Source: Crossaster papposus
Taxonomy: Eukaryota; Echinodermata; Asteroidea; Velatida; Solasteridae
Length of the DNA stretch: 64,000 bases
NCBI GenBank assembly: GCA_037893245.1
Contig: JBAIAA010000008.1
Location: 3,058,501-3,122,500 of the forward strand
Direction of reading: 5' to 3'
Every line of letters begins with the position of its first letter. Position 1 is the stretch's first letter. The notes under the pieces are model-generated. The model did no database searches. It worked only from the letters and a program-made list of their open reading frames with translations, and had not been told where the DNA came from. Of this stretch, positions 11,093 to 20,545 are shown one piece after another. The position numbers and the translations under genes are program-made.

Positions 11093-12762
11093 CCTAAATC
11101 CTGCAAATAATATCGAAATAAAAGTTGCAATCACCCGTGAATAAAGAGATTAAATGATGTTTTCGTTTCATAAAGCATCACTTTTTCAATGAGCAAAAAA
11201 AACAAGTCAAAAGCACGTTTGAAGCAGCGGAAGGTACATTTCACTCAAGCTAAAAAGCCGCTTACCAGTCAGGCTGGACTTATCCCTGTGTTTCGCTTCC
11301 TGAACCGGATGGGGCTGGCCGACCTACTGGACAAACGGATTAATATTCAACGAGGCTCTAATGCCACTTTCCAACTGTCAGATGTCATTCTGATGGTAAC
11401 CACCGGCATTCTGGCAGGTGCCAAAAGTCTGATGAAAGTGTGCACGGTCTGGCAGGATAGCGTTCTCCGAGAATGCACCCGTTTTCAACGCATTCCTTGT
11501 GACAGTCAATTTGGACGCATTTTCAAGCTGTTCCACTTTGCCAGCGTCGTTGAACTGGAAACCGCTGTCCACGAAATGAGGGAGAGTGTTTGGAAACAGG
11601 CACTGCGCTCAGGAACATCTACCGTTTATGCTTTTAAACAGGTCACCATTGACCTCGATTCTACGGTAAAAACCTGTTTTGGTTTTCAGGAAGGCGCAAA
11701 GAAAGGGTTTAACGAGAAAAAAAGAGGGGCGCTGTCGTACCACCCGCAGCTGGCCTTTTGCGCGGAAACCAAAGAAGTGCTGCAGGGTTGGTTACGAAGT
11801 GGTGATGCCTACACTGCTAATGGCTCCATAGAGTTTATGAAACAGTTGCTGGTTACTCTGCCTTCCCACATGAAGATTTTTTTCAGGGCTGATAGTGGCT
11901 ACTTTGGTGGACCATTACTGACCTATCTGGAGGATTTAGGACATCGTTATCTGGTTAAGGTCAAACTGAAGAATCTACACAAACTGTTAATCCCGCAAGA
12001 CTGGCAACCTGTCGTGCATCAGCCAGGGTGGGAGTGGTGCGAGTTTCAACACTGCTGTGGTGACTGGGACCGGGCTCGTTGCTTCGTGGCTGTCCGGCAA
12101 AGAAAGATCGGGAAGCCAGAAAACACCCAGTGCGAATTGTTAGACCCGAAGCCAGAGTACGACTACTTCTGCTACGTGACTACTGAGTCGTTGAGTCCAT
12201 GGGAGATCCATAAAGCGTATGGCAAGCGGGCTACCTGCGAAACCTGGATCGAAGAGTGCAAAAACCAGATGGCTCTCGGGCAGATCAAAACCGATCATTT
12301 CATGGCAAACAGTGCGCTTATGCAATGTGCAATACTGGCCTACAATACAACACGTTGGATGGCACTGATGAGTGGGAATCGTCAGTTGATGAAGTGGGAG
12401 CCGGAAAGCATTCGCTGCTATATGATACGGGTTGCCGGAAAACTGTTGACAGGTAACAGGCAGTTGACCGTTGCCAGTAACAAAGAGCATCTCTACCAAA
12501 CGGAGTGGGATGCTTGGCTAGCAGTAGGTGACTGTTTGTAAATAGCGAACAATGGATGATTAGAAAAACATTCTGCTAATGCGGAAGGAGTTATCGCGCC
12601 CTGATATCAGGAATAGCAGTAAGATGAACCAAACACGACGGCTCATGTGATTAAAATCCACTGAAAAGGTAAATATTTGCTCGATAGTAGCATAATCAGA
12701 ATCAGGAGGGCTTGATCAGTTGCTGCGATTGACCTGTTCGGGTTTGGATTGCAGGATTTAGG
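11093..12762 (+). mobile_element. IS1380-family element, copy 1
   Basis: The 1670-bp element has terminal repeats CCTAAATCC/GGATTTAGG and a 5-bp target duplication TAAAA (11088-11092 and 12763-12767). It sits in the exporter gene just before the codons for the switch-His motif. About 220 bp of non-coding sequence follow the transposase inside the element. Confidence 0.92.
11189..12541 (+). CDS. IS1380-family transposase (copy 1)
   Basis: This 450-residue DDE transposase is the usual length for IS1380. The N-terminus is Lys/Arg-rich (MSKKNKSKARLKQRK). DDE-type motifs are TIDLDSTVKT, FFRADSGYFGG and ATCETWIEECKNQ. It is almost identical to copies 3 and 4, so these three moved recently. An inverted repeat just upstream of the start (GTGATGCTTT-type stem followed by T) could block read-through expression from outside promoters. 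Confidence 0.93.
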   Translation: MSKKNKSKARLKQRKVHFTQAKKPLTSQAGLIPVFRFLNRMGLADLLDKRINIQRGSNATFQLSDVILMVTTGILAGAKSLMKVCTVWQDSVLRECTRFQRIPCDSQFGRIFKLFHFASVVELETAVHEMRESVWKQALRSGTSTVYAFKQVTIDLDSTVKTCFGFQEGAKKGFNEKKRGALSYHPQLAFCAETKEVLQGWLRSGDAYTANGSIEFMKQLLVTLPSHMKIFFRADSGYFGGPLLTYLEDLGHRYLVKVKLKNLHKLLIPQDWQPVVHQPGWEWCEFQHCCGDWDRARCFVAVRQRKIGKPENTQCELLDPKPEYDYFCYVTTESLSPWEIHKAYGKRATCETWIEECKNQMALGQIKTDHFMANSALMQCAILAYNTTRWMALMSGNRQLMKWEPESIRCYMIRVAGKLLTGNRQLTVASNKEHLYQTEWDAWLAVGDCL

Positions 12763-12919
12763 TAAAACGCTAATCCTGGTTACTCATCAAGCGTCAATGC
12801 TGGAGTTGGTAGATCGTCTGATCGTTATGGATAATGGTCATATCGTCGCTGATGGCCCGAAAGCCCAAGTACATGCTGCTCTTAAGCAGGGCAAACTGAA
12901 AATCGAGTAGGACTGGATC

Positions 12920-14350
12920 ATGGAAGATAACCAGGGTAACAAGCCAACGCCATCTCCACCCCAGATGTCTGAAGCACCAGAGGGGCGGAGCGAGCAGGAA
13001 GAACTACTTGATGGTGACTTAGGGGATATTCAACAAAGTGTCAGCACTGAAGATATGGAATTTATGTCTGACACCAGTGCAGCAATGTTGATAAGAACCC
13101 CACAGGGTGGACGACTGCTTATTTATACGATTCTTCTTGCCTTGGGCACTGCTGTCATGTGGGCATGTTTTGCCAAGCTGGATGAGATAACGCGCGGTTC
13201 GGGCAGTATTATTCCTTCTTCACGTTTACAGGTTATACAAAATCTTGAAGGGGGCATTCTCGAGGCACTCTATGTTGAAGAGGGTGACAGGGTTATCGCG
13301 GGTCAGCCTCTTCTTCAGTTAGATGATACGCAATTCCAGTCCAATTTTCGTGAAGGCGCGATTGAACATATTGGGTTATTGGCAAAAGCTGCGCGCTTAA
13401 AAGCGGAATTATCCGGTGAGCCTTTAATATTTCCAAAAGAATTGCATGATTATCTCAATTACATGAATCGAGAGCGTGATATTTTTGAACAACGAGAAAG
13501 TTCTCATTGGGTTGAGCAATCAGTCGTAGAAAAACAAATTCTACAAGCAAAACATGAATTTACTTCAGCAAAAACCCAATATAATTATTTAGCAAAAAGT
13601 TTCCAGTTTGGTGCAGAAGAACTGAAATTAACAAAACCGCTTGCGGAACAAGGTGTTGTTTCTCAGGTTGAGCTCCTTCAACTGGAGCAAAAAGTCAATG
13701 ATCTTGATTCTCAACGCCGTCTGACACAGCTATCACTGCCAAAGCTAAAGGCGGCTTACGAAGAGGCAGCCGCGAGGCAGTCAGAACTTCGTGAAAAATT
13801 TCGTGAAGAAGTTGTGCAGGAATTACAGGATGTTGAAGTTAAACTTGGCCAAAGAGTTGAGTCCCAAAGTGGGGTTCAGGACCAGGTTGATAGAACATTG
13901 GTCAAAGCCCCATTATCCGGTATTGTTAAACAGATCAATATTACTACCATTGGCGGTGTGGTTCAGCCGGGAATGGAGATGATGGAGATTGTTCCTATTG
14001 AAGACAGCCTATTGGTGGAAGTGAACATCAACCCCAAAGATATTGGCTTTCTTCGCAAAGGTATGCCTGCTGTCGTTAAGTTAACGGCCTACGACTTTGC
14101 TATCTATGGCGGGCTTGATGGTACGCTGGAACATATCAGTGCAGACACCATAGAGAATGAAAAGGGTGAAAGCTTTTATGTTGCGAGGGTACGTACGAAA
14201 GAAAATTATCTCGGAACACCGCACAAAAAGCTGGATGTGATGGTGGGTATGCAAACCAGCGTTGATATCATCACGGGTGAAAAAACCGTTATGCAGTATT
14301 TACTCAAGCCTATATTGAGAGCAAAGCAGAATGCTCTCACCGAACGTTAA
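12920..14350 (+). CDS. LapC/HlyD-like periplasmic adaptor of type I secretion
   Basis: This is the membrane fusion protein linking the inner-membrane exporter to an outer-membrane channel. It has 476 residues: a cytoplasmic acidic N-terminus (1-65), one membrane segment at about 67-90 (LIYTILLALGTAVMWACFA), a lipoyl/beta-barrel start (SGSIIPSSRLQVIQNLEGG, about 100-120), long coiled-coil hairpins (about 150-310), and a C-terminal barrel (GGVVQPGMEMMEIVPIEDSL). The start ATG lies 9 bp after the exporter's last codon, so the two formed one operon. The reading frame is intact, but its partner ATPase is broken, so it is probably non-functional in this system. Confidence 0.92.
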   Translation: MEDNQGNKPTPSPPQMSEAPEGRSEQEELLDGDLGDIQQSVSTEDMEFMSDTSAAMLIRTPQGGRLLIYTILLALGTAVMWACFAKLDEITRGSGSIIPSSRLQVIQNLEGGILEALYVEEGDRVIAGQPLLQLDDTQFQSNFREGAIEHIGLLAKAARLKAELSGEPLIFPKELHDYLNYMNRERDIFEQRESSHWVEQSVVEKQILQAKHEFTSAKTQYNYLAKSFQFGAEELKLTKPLAEQGVVSQVELLQLEQKVNDLDSQRRLTQLSLPKLKAAYEEAAARQSELREKFREEVVQELQDVEVKLGQRVESQSGVQDQVDRTLVKAPLSGIVKQINITTIGGVVQPGMEMMEIVPIEDSLLVEVNINPKDIGFLRKGMPAVVKLTAYDFAIYGGLDGTLEHISADTIENEKGESFYVARVRTKENYLGTPHKKLDVMVGMQTSVDIITGEKTVMQYLLKPILRAKQNALTER

Positions 14351-14425
14351 TACACCAGTCTTGCCTCAGAGGCTGGTTATATCACACAATAACCCATACA
14401 GTTAAAAGACATTTATGGCAAAGGG

Positions 14426-16636
14426 ATGGCCATGAATCTTGATGCAGATGATCTTATCACGGTACCTGCGCCTACTCGACAGGACGGTGATGAGGTAATA
14501 ATTGATTTACGAGAACCTTTTATCACAGATAAGGAGGGCTCACAGCTCTCTCGTTTAAAATTGCTATCGGGAAATGAACAGGGAGTGAGCCTGTCGATTG
14601 ATGGTAATCAGCTAATTATTGATCTCTCTGTCTACTCTGTCGAAGGAGAGCCACTCTTTTATAGTTATCAGATAGAGGGCGCTTCCCATCGTTTTTCTCA
14701 ACACACTGCAACAATGAACCTGTCATTGACCGAAGGAGGTTCTGCAGAAATCGTCAGTGCCAGCCTGACTTCAGACCAGCCATTGGTATCAACAAGTGCT
14801 TCCGTCAACGACAGTGAATCATCAGTAGTGAGTGAAGAACTGTCTGAAATTGACCAGCTCATTGCAGAAATAGAAGGGAACGATGATGTTACTATTGATT
14901 CAGCAGCATCTGAAAATGAAAGCCCTGATATAGAGGCAGATTCTTTAGATTATACGGCCACTGATGATACGGAGCTTGAAGACTTTTCTGCAACAGAGGC
15001 TGATGACTTCTCTATTGAAAGTATTGATATGAGTGAATATGAGGATTCGCTGGCGGTCAATACTGAAACAGTTGATTTTGATGATAGTAATATGGGTTCC
15101 GAGGTTTACGCGAGTGATGATTCCGTTGAGTTAGAGGGGCTATCTGCTAGTACAGAAAATAGTACAGACTGGGAATCTTCGAGTGAGGCAGGCTCGACCT
15201 ATGCTATTGATGAGTTTGAGACAGATGTTGATGATCATGCTGAAGAAGGGCTATTAGAAATAAAAGCAATGGATGAGCCAAACATTGATTTGGCGTCCGT
15301 TGAGCCTGTGTTACCGGATAATACTGAAGATGCCACCAGCGGGTTTGAGCAGGATGATATTCCAGAGCCTGAAACTATTTCGGATAACACGCTTTCGGAA
15401 ATTAATGATAATGCAGATGTCATCGAATCAGAAGAGCCTGTCCATGGTGAACAATCAGGTCTGTCGTTAACCTCTGGTAAAGAGGAAGCAGGAAGTAGTG
15501 GTGTTGATTTTCATTTTACGACAACTGACGAGAGTCACGACTCTGCAACCTTTTCTTTTTCTCCTGTTGACGATCCTGAGCCAGAAGGTATTAATGAAAC
15601 GACCATTTCTTACGCAGAGCTAACGCCAGAAGAACCCGAAGGCGATGATGAAAGGGCTAATCTGGATAGAATTATCAATGAGGTTGACCAGGCGATTGCT
15701 GAAGCCGATAAACTGCTGGAGTCAGCGCTGACAGTACATCCTGCGGATGATGGCGACAGGCAGTCTGCCGACACGGCACTGGAAGGTATTATTGAGAGCT
15801 TGCCGGGTGAAAGTGATGAAAACCACACCATCTCCACAGCAATAGATAGTGATGCTACACAAGCGTTAGAGCAGTTCATTGATGAGGTGCCTGTTGCTAA
15901 ACCTTTGCTTGAGAGCCCTTTACCAGATGCGTCTGATTTCTTGTCGCAACCAGTGCTGACATTGCGCCCGGGTATAATAAAAAAAGTGAGTATATTAGCC
16001 TCCGAGCCCTATATATTTAGTCAGGAAGACGTCATACCGGCAGCGTCATCATCTGCTCAACCATTGGATAAGATTCTAGTGGGTGAACTGCCAAACACAG
16101 GGCGCATTTTTTACAATCAAAAGTGGGTCAAACAAGGTCAGGAAATCAGTCGGTTAGACGTACTGACTGGCAGGCTTACATTTGAACCTGATAGCAATAC
16201 TTCAAAAACGGAGATGGTCAGCTTAACGTTCTGTTTACCGAATGATGGGCAGCCCCCCTCCCCCGTGAAAGCTAATGATGAGCTGCCGACGATAACCTTA
16301 CCGAATGGGATTACGCTTAGTCTTAAAACCAGTGTTCATACCGGTAACCTTTTAGTTGCCAGCGGTAATGTGACGGCCAGTGACCATACACCTGGAGAAT
16401 TTATACTGTGCCCTGGGGTAATAAAAGGGGAATACGGCGCATTCATTGTTAACCATAATGGTTTTTGGACCTATGAGGTTGATAGCTCTCAACCACAGCT
16501 CAATGAATTAAAGAAAGGTGAATTTCTGGATGAACAGGTAACTCTCAAGACAGAAAATGAGAGTACATATACCATCGATTTAAGAATTATAAAGCAGTTT
16601 CATTGTTTTAAAATCCTAATACTCTCAGTAGTCTAG
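14426..16636 (+). CDS. VCBS-domain acidic protein, probable N-terminal part of a secreted adhesin
   Basis: This has 736 residues from ATG 14426, with AAGGG a few bases upstream. Residues 1-110 look beta-rich; about 115-510 is a very acidic Ser/Asp/Glu-rich linker; about 515-640 is another beta region; about 655-725 is a VCBS-like repeat (GEYGAFIVNHNGFWTYEVDSSQP). Then comes a short tail (KQFHCFKILILSVV) unlike the rest. There are no RTX repeats or export signal at the C-terminus. Its place after exporter and adaptor genes suggests the substrate adhesin (BapA/LapA type), of which the repeat region and C-terminus have been deleted. It could instead be a complete but unusual protein; I favour truncation. 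Confidence 0.65.
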   Translation: MAMNLDADDLITVPAPTRQDGDEVIIDLREPFITDKEGSQLSRLKLLSGNEQGVSLSIDGNQLIIDLSVYSVEGEPLFYSYQIEGASHRFSQHTATMNLSLTEGGSAEIVSASLTSDQPLVSTSASVNDSESSVVSEELSEIDQLIAEIEGNDDVTIDSAASENESPDIEADSLDYTATDDTELEDFSATEADDFSIESIDMSEYEDSLAVNTETVDFDDSNMGSEVYASDDSVELEGLSASTENSTDWESSSEAGSTYAIDEFETDVDDHAEEGLLEIKAMDEPNIDLASVEPVLPDNTEDATSGFEQDDIPEPETISDNTLSEINDNADVIESEEPVHGEQSGLSLTSGKEEAGSSGVDFHFTTTDESHDSATFSFSPVDDPEPEGINETTISYAELTPEEPEGDDERANLDRIINEVDQAIAEADKLLESALTVHPADDGDRQSADTALEGIIESLPGESDENHTISTAIDSDATQALEQFIDEVPVAKPLLESPLPDASDFLSQPVLTLRPGIIKKVSILASEPYIFSQEDVIPAASSSAQPLDKILVGELPNTGRIFYNQKWVKQGQEISRLDVLTGRLTFEPDSNTSKTEMVSLTFCLPNDGQPPSPVKANDELPTITLPNGITLSLKTSVHTGNLLVASGNVTASDHTPGEFILCPGVIKGEYGAFIVNHNGFWTYEVDSSQPQLNELKKGEFLDEQVTLKTENESTYTIDLRIIKQFHCFKILILSVV

Positions 16637-18079
16637 TACTCCATCCGACACCATTTGATAATCACAGATAACCGATCGGTCAGCTTTTTGTGTAAATGGT
16701 CGACAATGGTTAGCCGTCCTGTTATTTGAGTCAATTTTGAGTGGCAGGACAAAAAAATGGGTTATTTCACGCAAAGTGCCCCATTTCCCAATTTTTCATG
16801 GGAAAAAGTGCTGCTCTAATAGTCTGGTTTATGTTCTATGGAGGCTCTCAATCTACTCTGTATTATCAAGCTCTGGCATCTTTGGATACAGTCTCTTAAG
16901 TTTTATCCGAGCGTCTTCAGTGGTAAAACGCCACTGTGTAGTCACTTTTCTTGCGTTGCGCTTCTCCTCCCAGGCTTTGACTTCTCTCCGGAGAATATCT
17001 TGGGTAGGGATACGCCGATCCAGACATTGGCGACTCAGTATACTCAGCTCAATTTCGGCCATATCCAGCCAACTGCCATGCTTTGGGGTGTAATGAAACT
17101 CAAGCTTATCAATCATTCTGCGGGCTTCTTCTGGGGAAAAAGCTTTATCAAGTGATGCGGGAGAATGCGTGTTCAAGTTGTCTCCAACCAGTATAACTTT
17201 CTCTGCATCTTTGTGGCGAACATCGACCAGAAACTTGATTTGATGAGCCCAATCAATCGCTGTCCTACGATCAGTCACCTCAACATGCCGCCAACCTGTC
17301 AAGGGTTCAAACATCATGAACAGATTGCTGACGCCATTACGTTCATACTCTGTGTCATAACGCTCCGGTTTTCCAGGCTCAACAGGCATTGGATTAACGA
17401 CTTCTTTAACATGCTGCTTGCTACTTTCATCAAGGCAAACAAGCGGACGCCTTGGATCAAGAGGACGTTTATAGACTTCAAGAATATCCTCCATCGCACT
17501 CACAAAGTTGGCGCTTTCTTCCGCAGGTATACACCATTCCTTTTTTTGCCAGGGCTTAAGCTCATTTTTTTTAGCCCCTCATGTACTGTGCTGCTGGAAA
17601 TCGATTCGACGTATCTGAGCTCAATCATGCGATCTGTCAGTAAGTTTAGCGTCCATCGGCTGGCTCCTTCCGGTGGTGGTGAGCAGGTAAGGGCAATAAG
17701 GTGAGCTTCGGCTTCGCCATCGAGTTTACGTACCCGACCGTGGCTGCTTAGTTTTCCATTGACAGCGACATCAAGCCCTTCTTCAACAAATCGTTGCCTG
17801 AGGCGAGTGATAGTAAGCGGCCTAACATGGAAAGCTTTGGCTACCTGATCATGCTGCAGTGGATCATGGTTTTCATCGATAGCCAGAAGGATATTGGCTT
17901 TACGTTTTTTGTGTTGTGCAACTTTGGGCTTTTCCTGCTTGATAAGCCGTTCAAGTATTGATCGTTCTTCCTCGCTGAGTCGAACATGATATTTGATGGT
18001 CATAATAACTCCGGTGTTATGAACTCGGAGTTATTAGAATAGCCTTCAGTAAACTATCATCTTCTGCCGGACGGAGTAC
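16636..18079 (-). mobile_element. IS630-family insertion sequence
   Basis: The ends GTACTCCATCCGACA and (inverted) TGCCGGACGGAGTAC match imperfectly. They are bounded by a TA duplication (16634-16635 and 18080-18081), the usual IS630 target. At 1444 bp it is a little long for the family because about 215 bp follow the transposase. The insertion replaced the last residues of the pentapeptide-repeat protein. Confidence 0.75.
16853..18003 (-). CDS. IS630-family transposase, two frames joined by -1 shift
   Basis: Frame one starts at ATG 18003 (MTIKYHVRLSEEERSILERL) with a helix-turn-helix region (DQVAKAFHVRPLTITRLRQRF); frame two ends at 16853. They meet at a run of eight A (17565-17572 as T on the plus strand). 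Slipping back one base turns GLKKMSLSPG into KKNELKPWQKKEWCIP, the expected IS630 sequence. DDE motifs are VCLDESSKQ, LVGDNLNTHSP and LDMAEIELS. Programmed -1 frameshifting is known for several IS630 members, so this copy may be functional. Confidence 0.87.
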
Positions 18080-19285
18080 TAGTTCAATGGTTGTGCTTCC
18101 ATCAATGCCTGTATGCTGCATATCCCACTCTTCAAAATCAGAGGCTATAATAACAGCGCCCACAAAAGTACTCTTGTTAAAGTGTTCGTTACACAGTTCT
18201 GAATGGTCAATGGTAATGTGATTCAGCCGGCAGTCTGTAAATGAAGGTGCTGTCTCCAGACTATAGCAGTCTTTCATGGTGCCAGCATCGAACGCGACAT
18301 CTTCAAAAATAGTGCCTTCAAATAAAGCCGCCTCCATAGTGAATCTTTCAATAGTGCTGTGAGATATGTGCGTGTCTACCATTTTTATCTCTTCAAACTC
18401 ACAGTCAGTCATCGTGATATTAGTCATTGTTGACCCCGAGAAAACAGGACCTTCCTGAATACTATCGCAAGCACGAAAGCAGACATGATCAAGTGTTGCT
18501 TGTTCAAAATGCGTATTGGTTAATGTACAGTCTCTGAATAGCATATGGGTGATTTTGGCATTGGCCATATCAGCACTATCAAAAAAACCATGGATAATCT
18601 GACTGTTAGACAGATTTAAATGATGACAAGAGGTTTTGAAAAAACTTTGGGCACCCATACCACATGTATCTATCACGGCATGATCGAGCTTTGCATGGTC
18701 TAAGTTAGCCGCAAAAAGTTCACTGTCTACAATTCTGGCATTGGTAAGGTCGCAACCCCGAAGGTCTGTGCTATTCATATGACAGCTGTCAAAAATTACA
18801 TCCTTCAATACAGCGTGGCGAAAGTCGGCTCCGGATAAGTCACAGTTTTTGAACACGGCACCTCTTAGCGGACACTCTCTAAGCTTACAGTTTTTTAACG
18901 AATTTTGAGTAAAACGGATACGCTCAAGATCTCGATCGGACAGTGTTAATCCTTTGAAAGAGGTTTCCTCTGGTACTTGGTATCCAGGATGAAGGCTTTT
19001 TAGTAATGATTGAATTGCTTTTGTACGCTTTTTTTCTTCCAGTAGCGATGGGTTAATATCTTCTTTTACACCAATTTGATAGTTATCAACGGCCTTTAAA
19101 GAGATTGACTTTTTTTTTGCTAAACCCTGTGTTTTGCTCCCATCTGTATTAAGTACCGACACTCGGTTTATCGTTTTTTTTGCAGTGATGGGTTGGGCCG
19201 TTTTGACAGTCCTTTTCTTTTTTTTGGGTTTGTCATCCTTTTCCACTGTTCTCTCCTTTTTGTCAGGGTATGCCGACCCAGTCAT
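18017..19285 (-). CDS. Pentapeptide-repeat protein with Lys-rich N-terminus, tail replaced by IS630
   Basis: The frame has 422 residues from ATG 19285. Residues 1-100 are basic (KPKKKKRTVKTAQP) and lack a signal peptide. From about 125 to 400 the protein is a run of pentapeptide-type repeats (LRECPLRGAVFKNCDLSGADFRHAVL and similar) expected to fold as a right-handed beta-helix. The last residues after ELV come from the IS630 end. Removing the element gives ...TTIEL-DY and a stop at 16625-16627, so the loss is only two residues. Function is unknown: such proteins include gyrase-protecting proteins and secreted effectors, and the basic N-terminus would suit either nucleic-acid binding or a secretion tail. 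Confidence 0.75.
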   Translation of the reverse strand: MTGSAYPDKKERTVEKDDKPKKKKRTVKTAQPITAKKTINRVSVLNTDGSKTQGLAKKKSISLKAVDNYQIGVKEDINPSLLEEKKRTKAIQSLLKSLHPGYQVPEETSFKGLTLSDRDLERIRFTQNSLKNCKLRECPLRGAVFKNCDLSGADFRHAVLKDVIFDSCHMNSTDLRGCDLTNARIVDSELFAANLDHAKLDHAVIDTCGMGAQSFFKTSCHHLNLSNSQIIHGFFDSADMANAKITHMLFRDCTLTNTHFEQATLDHVCFRACDSIQEGPVFSGSTMTNITMTDCEFEEIKMVDTHISHSTIERFTMEAALFEGTIFEDVAFDAGTMKDCYSLETAPSFTDCRLNHITIDHSELCNEHFNKSTFVGAVIIASDFEEWDMQHTGIDGSTTIELVLRPAEDDSLLKAILITPSS

Positions 19286-19309
19286 ATATATCTATGGCCT
19301 TTCAAGATG

Positions 19310-19359
19310 TCAGGCTGTTGTCTTCCTTCGCTCAGTTGACGCTGACTAGCATCTTGAAA
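19310..19359 (-). other. Stem-loop in the 5' leader of the pentapeptide-repeat gene
   Basis: TTTCAAGATG at 19310-19319 pairs with CATCTTGAAA at 19350-19359, and GTCAG/CTGAC extends the stem with a short bulge. On the minus strand the 3' arm runs directly into GAAAGG, the likely ribosome-binding site about 11 bases before ATG 19285. The stem could therefore limit translation, or it may simply be a dispersed palindromic repeat. Confidence 0.5.
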
Positions 19360-19411
19360 TCCAATGGGTATAGAAAGAATCGCCCAAAAACAAAAAAGGT
19401 TTAGAGTAGTC

Positions 19412-19436
19412 AAAAAAAAGGCAGGTAAACCCTGCC
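19412..19436 (-). terminator. Rho-independent terminator after the DsbA-like gene
   Basis: On the minus strand GGCAGG/CCTGCC with a 5-base loop is followed by eight T, 28 bp after the DsbA-like stop. Confidence 0.85.
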
Positions 19437-19463
19437 ATTTATCCTTATAGATTCGCTATATGA

Positions 19464-20480
19464 TTATTTGTTGCGGTCTAAAGCCAGTTTTTGTTCGATT
19501 TTTACCCGTAGGTCTTTTTCCAGATTTTTAAAATTCTGACGCTGTCCATTAATGAAAAAGGTGGGTGTGCCTGATACGCCAACACTATGGGCGAGTTCTC
19601 TGGCTTTCTGCACATAATCAGTAGCTGTGTCGGATGCCATACAACGACTGAACGCTTCAGGTTTTAATGACAGCTCTTTTGCAATTGCAGTAGCACTTTC
19701 GCCATTTAAAGATGACTGGCTGTCATACAGTTTATTGTGAAATGCCCAGTATTGATCCTGTTGGCCTGCACAATAAGCCGCTTTGGCAACATCTGTTGAA
19801 GCCCCTGCGACGCCTCTGTCAAGCACAGGGTAGTCGACATAAACCAGTTGTACTTGATCTGGGTAATCTTTCAACACATTATTGACGGCAACACTGGCTT
19901 TTTTACAATAAGAGCAACGATAGTCAGCAAATTCTACCAGTTGAATAGGCGTCTTGGCCTTCCCTTTCGTGGGGTAGCCTGCCAGATCCATGTTAAATAC
20001 GGGTGGATTTACCCCAGACAGCAGGCTGACAAATCGGCCTTTACTTTTTAATTCAGTGATAAGGGTTTCCAGCTTTTGTTGTGCCTTTTGTCCCTTGAGG
20101 GTCTCATGAATACGCGATTTGACGTCTTCGAAAGGCAGCCCGATACGGTCTTTAAAGCGATCATAAAATGCCTGAACGTCACTGTCATCAACAGTGACAT
20201 CACTTAATAACGCTTTACGGACGTCTTCGACACTTTTTTTCGTTTTCTCAGCTTCCTGCTTCAGGTATATGTCCAGCATGGCCTGATCCAGAATATACTC
20301 TTTACCTTCTTTGGCTTTCACCTCAACGTCGTGATAGGCCTGCTGTAATGCAGCAGGAAGGTCTTTTATCTGATAGCTTTTGCCATCGAAATTAAACAGC
20401 GGCGGCGTATTGCTTGCTGCAAATGCATTAAAAGAAAGAGCGGTTACCAACACAGCAAAAGAAAGTAATCGTTTAGTCAT
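19464..20480 (-). CDS. Periplasmic DsbA-family thiol-disulfide protein
   Basis: This has 338 residues with a signal peptide (MTKRLLSFAVLVTALSFNAFA, cleaved near residue 22). Residues of about 30-150 form a charged helical extension. About 165-330 is a thioredoxin fold with the active site DYRCSYCKK and the cis-proline loop VSGTPTFF. A CSYC redox motif in this fold suits a DsbA/DsbG/ScsC-type disulfide oxidase or isomerase in the periplasm. It lies 65 bp after the zntA-like gene on the same strand, so the two are probably co-transcribed. That link recalls copper-stress loci in which ScsC-like proteins protect cysteines, but this is inference. Confidence 0.88.
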   Translation of the reverse strand: MTKRLLSFAVLVTALSFNAFAASNTPPLFNFDGKSYQIKDLPAALQQAYHDVEVKAKEGKEYILDQAMLDIYLKQEAEKTKKSVEDVRKALLSDVTVDDSDVQAFYDRFKDRIGLPFEDVKSRIHETLKGQKAQQKLETLITELKSKGRFVSLLSGVNPPVFNMDLAGYPTKGKAKTPIQLVEFADYRCSYCKKASVAVNNVLKDYPDQVQLVYVDYPVLDRGVAGASTDVAKAAYCAGQQDQYWAFHNKLYDSQSSLNGESATAIAKELSLKPEAFSRCMASDTATDYVQKARELAHSVGVSGTPTFFINGQRQNFKNLEKDLRVKIEQKLALDRNK

Positions 20481-20545
20481 TGACAGCTCATGTGATTCAT
20501 AAAAAGGGCCTGGTTACAGGCTGTGGAAGAAAAAAGTGCTGCTCG

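Larger units (their letters stand above)
7767..12910 (+). pseudogene. LapB-like type I secretion ABC exporter, broken by two insertions
   Basis: Three pieces of one gene are in the same order: 7767-9446, 10746-11092 and 12763-12910. Removing ISAzo13 (duplication CTTA) and IS1380 (duplication TAAAA) restores one frame of about 720 residues ending KQGKLKIE. Domains are an N-terminal C39-peptidase-like region (residues about 15-140) lacking a visible catalytic Cys, a six-helix membrane domain (about 165-445), and an ATPase with Walker A GRIGSGKTT; the signature LSGGQRQS and Walker [13 protein letters not shown] lie in the second piece, and the final switch His (VTHQAS) in the third. The family exports large adhesins in LapBC systems. 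As it stands no piece can form a complete ATPase. The adaptor and a candidate substrate follow downstream. Confidence 0.9.

Noticed and set aside
15610..15879. An antisense Ser/Ala-rich frame in the adhesin-like gene
   Set aside because: It is a by-product of the acidic repeat composition on the coding strand.
18017..18080. The C-terminal residues VLRPAEDDSLLKAILITPSS as part of the pentapeptide-repeat protein
   Set aside because: They are encoded by the IS630 end. Without the element the protein ends ELDY.
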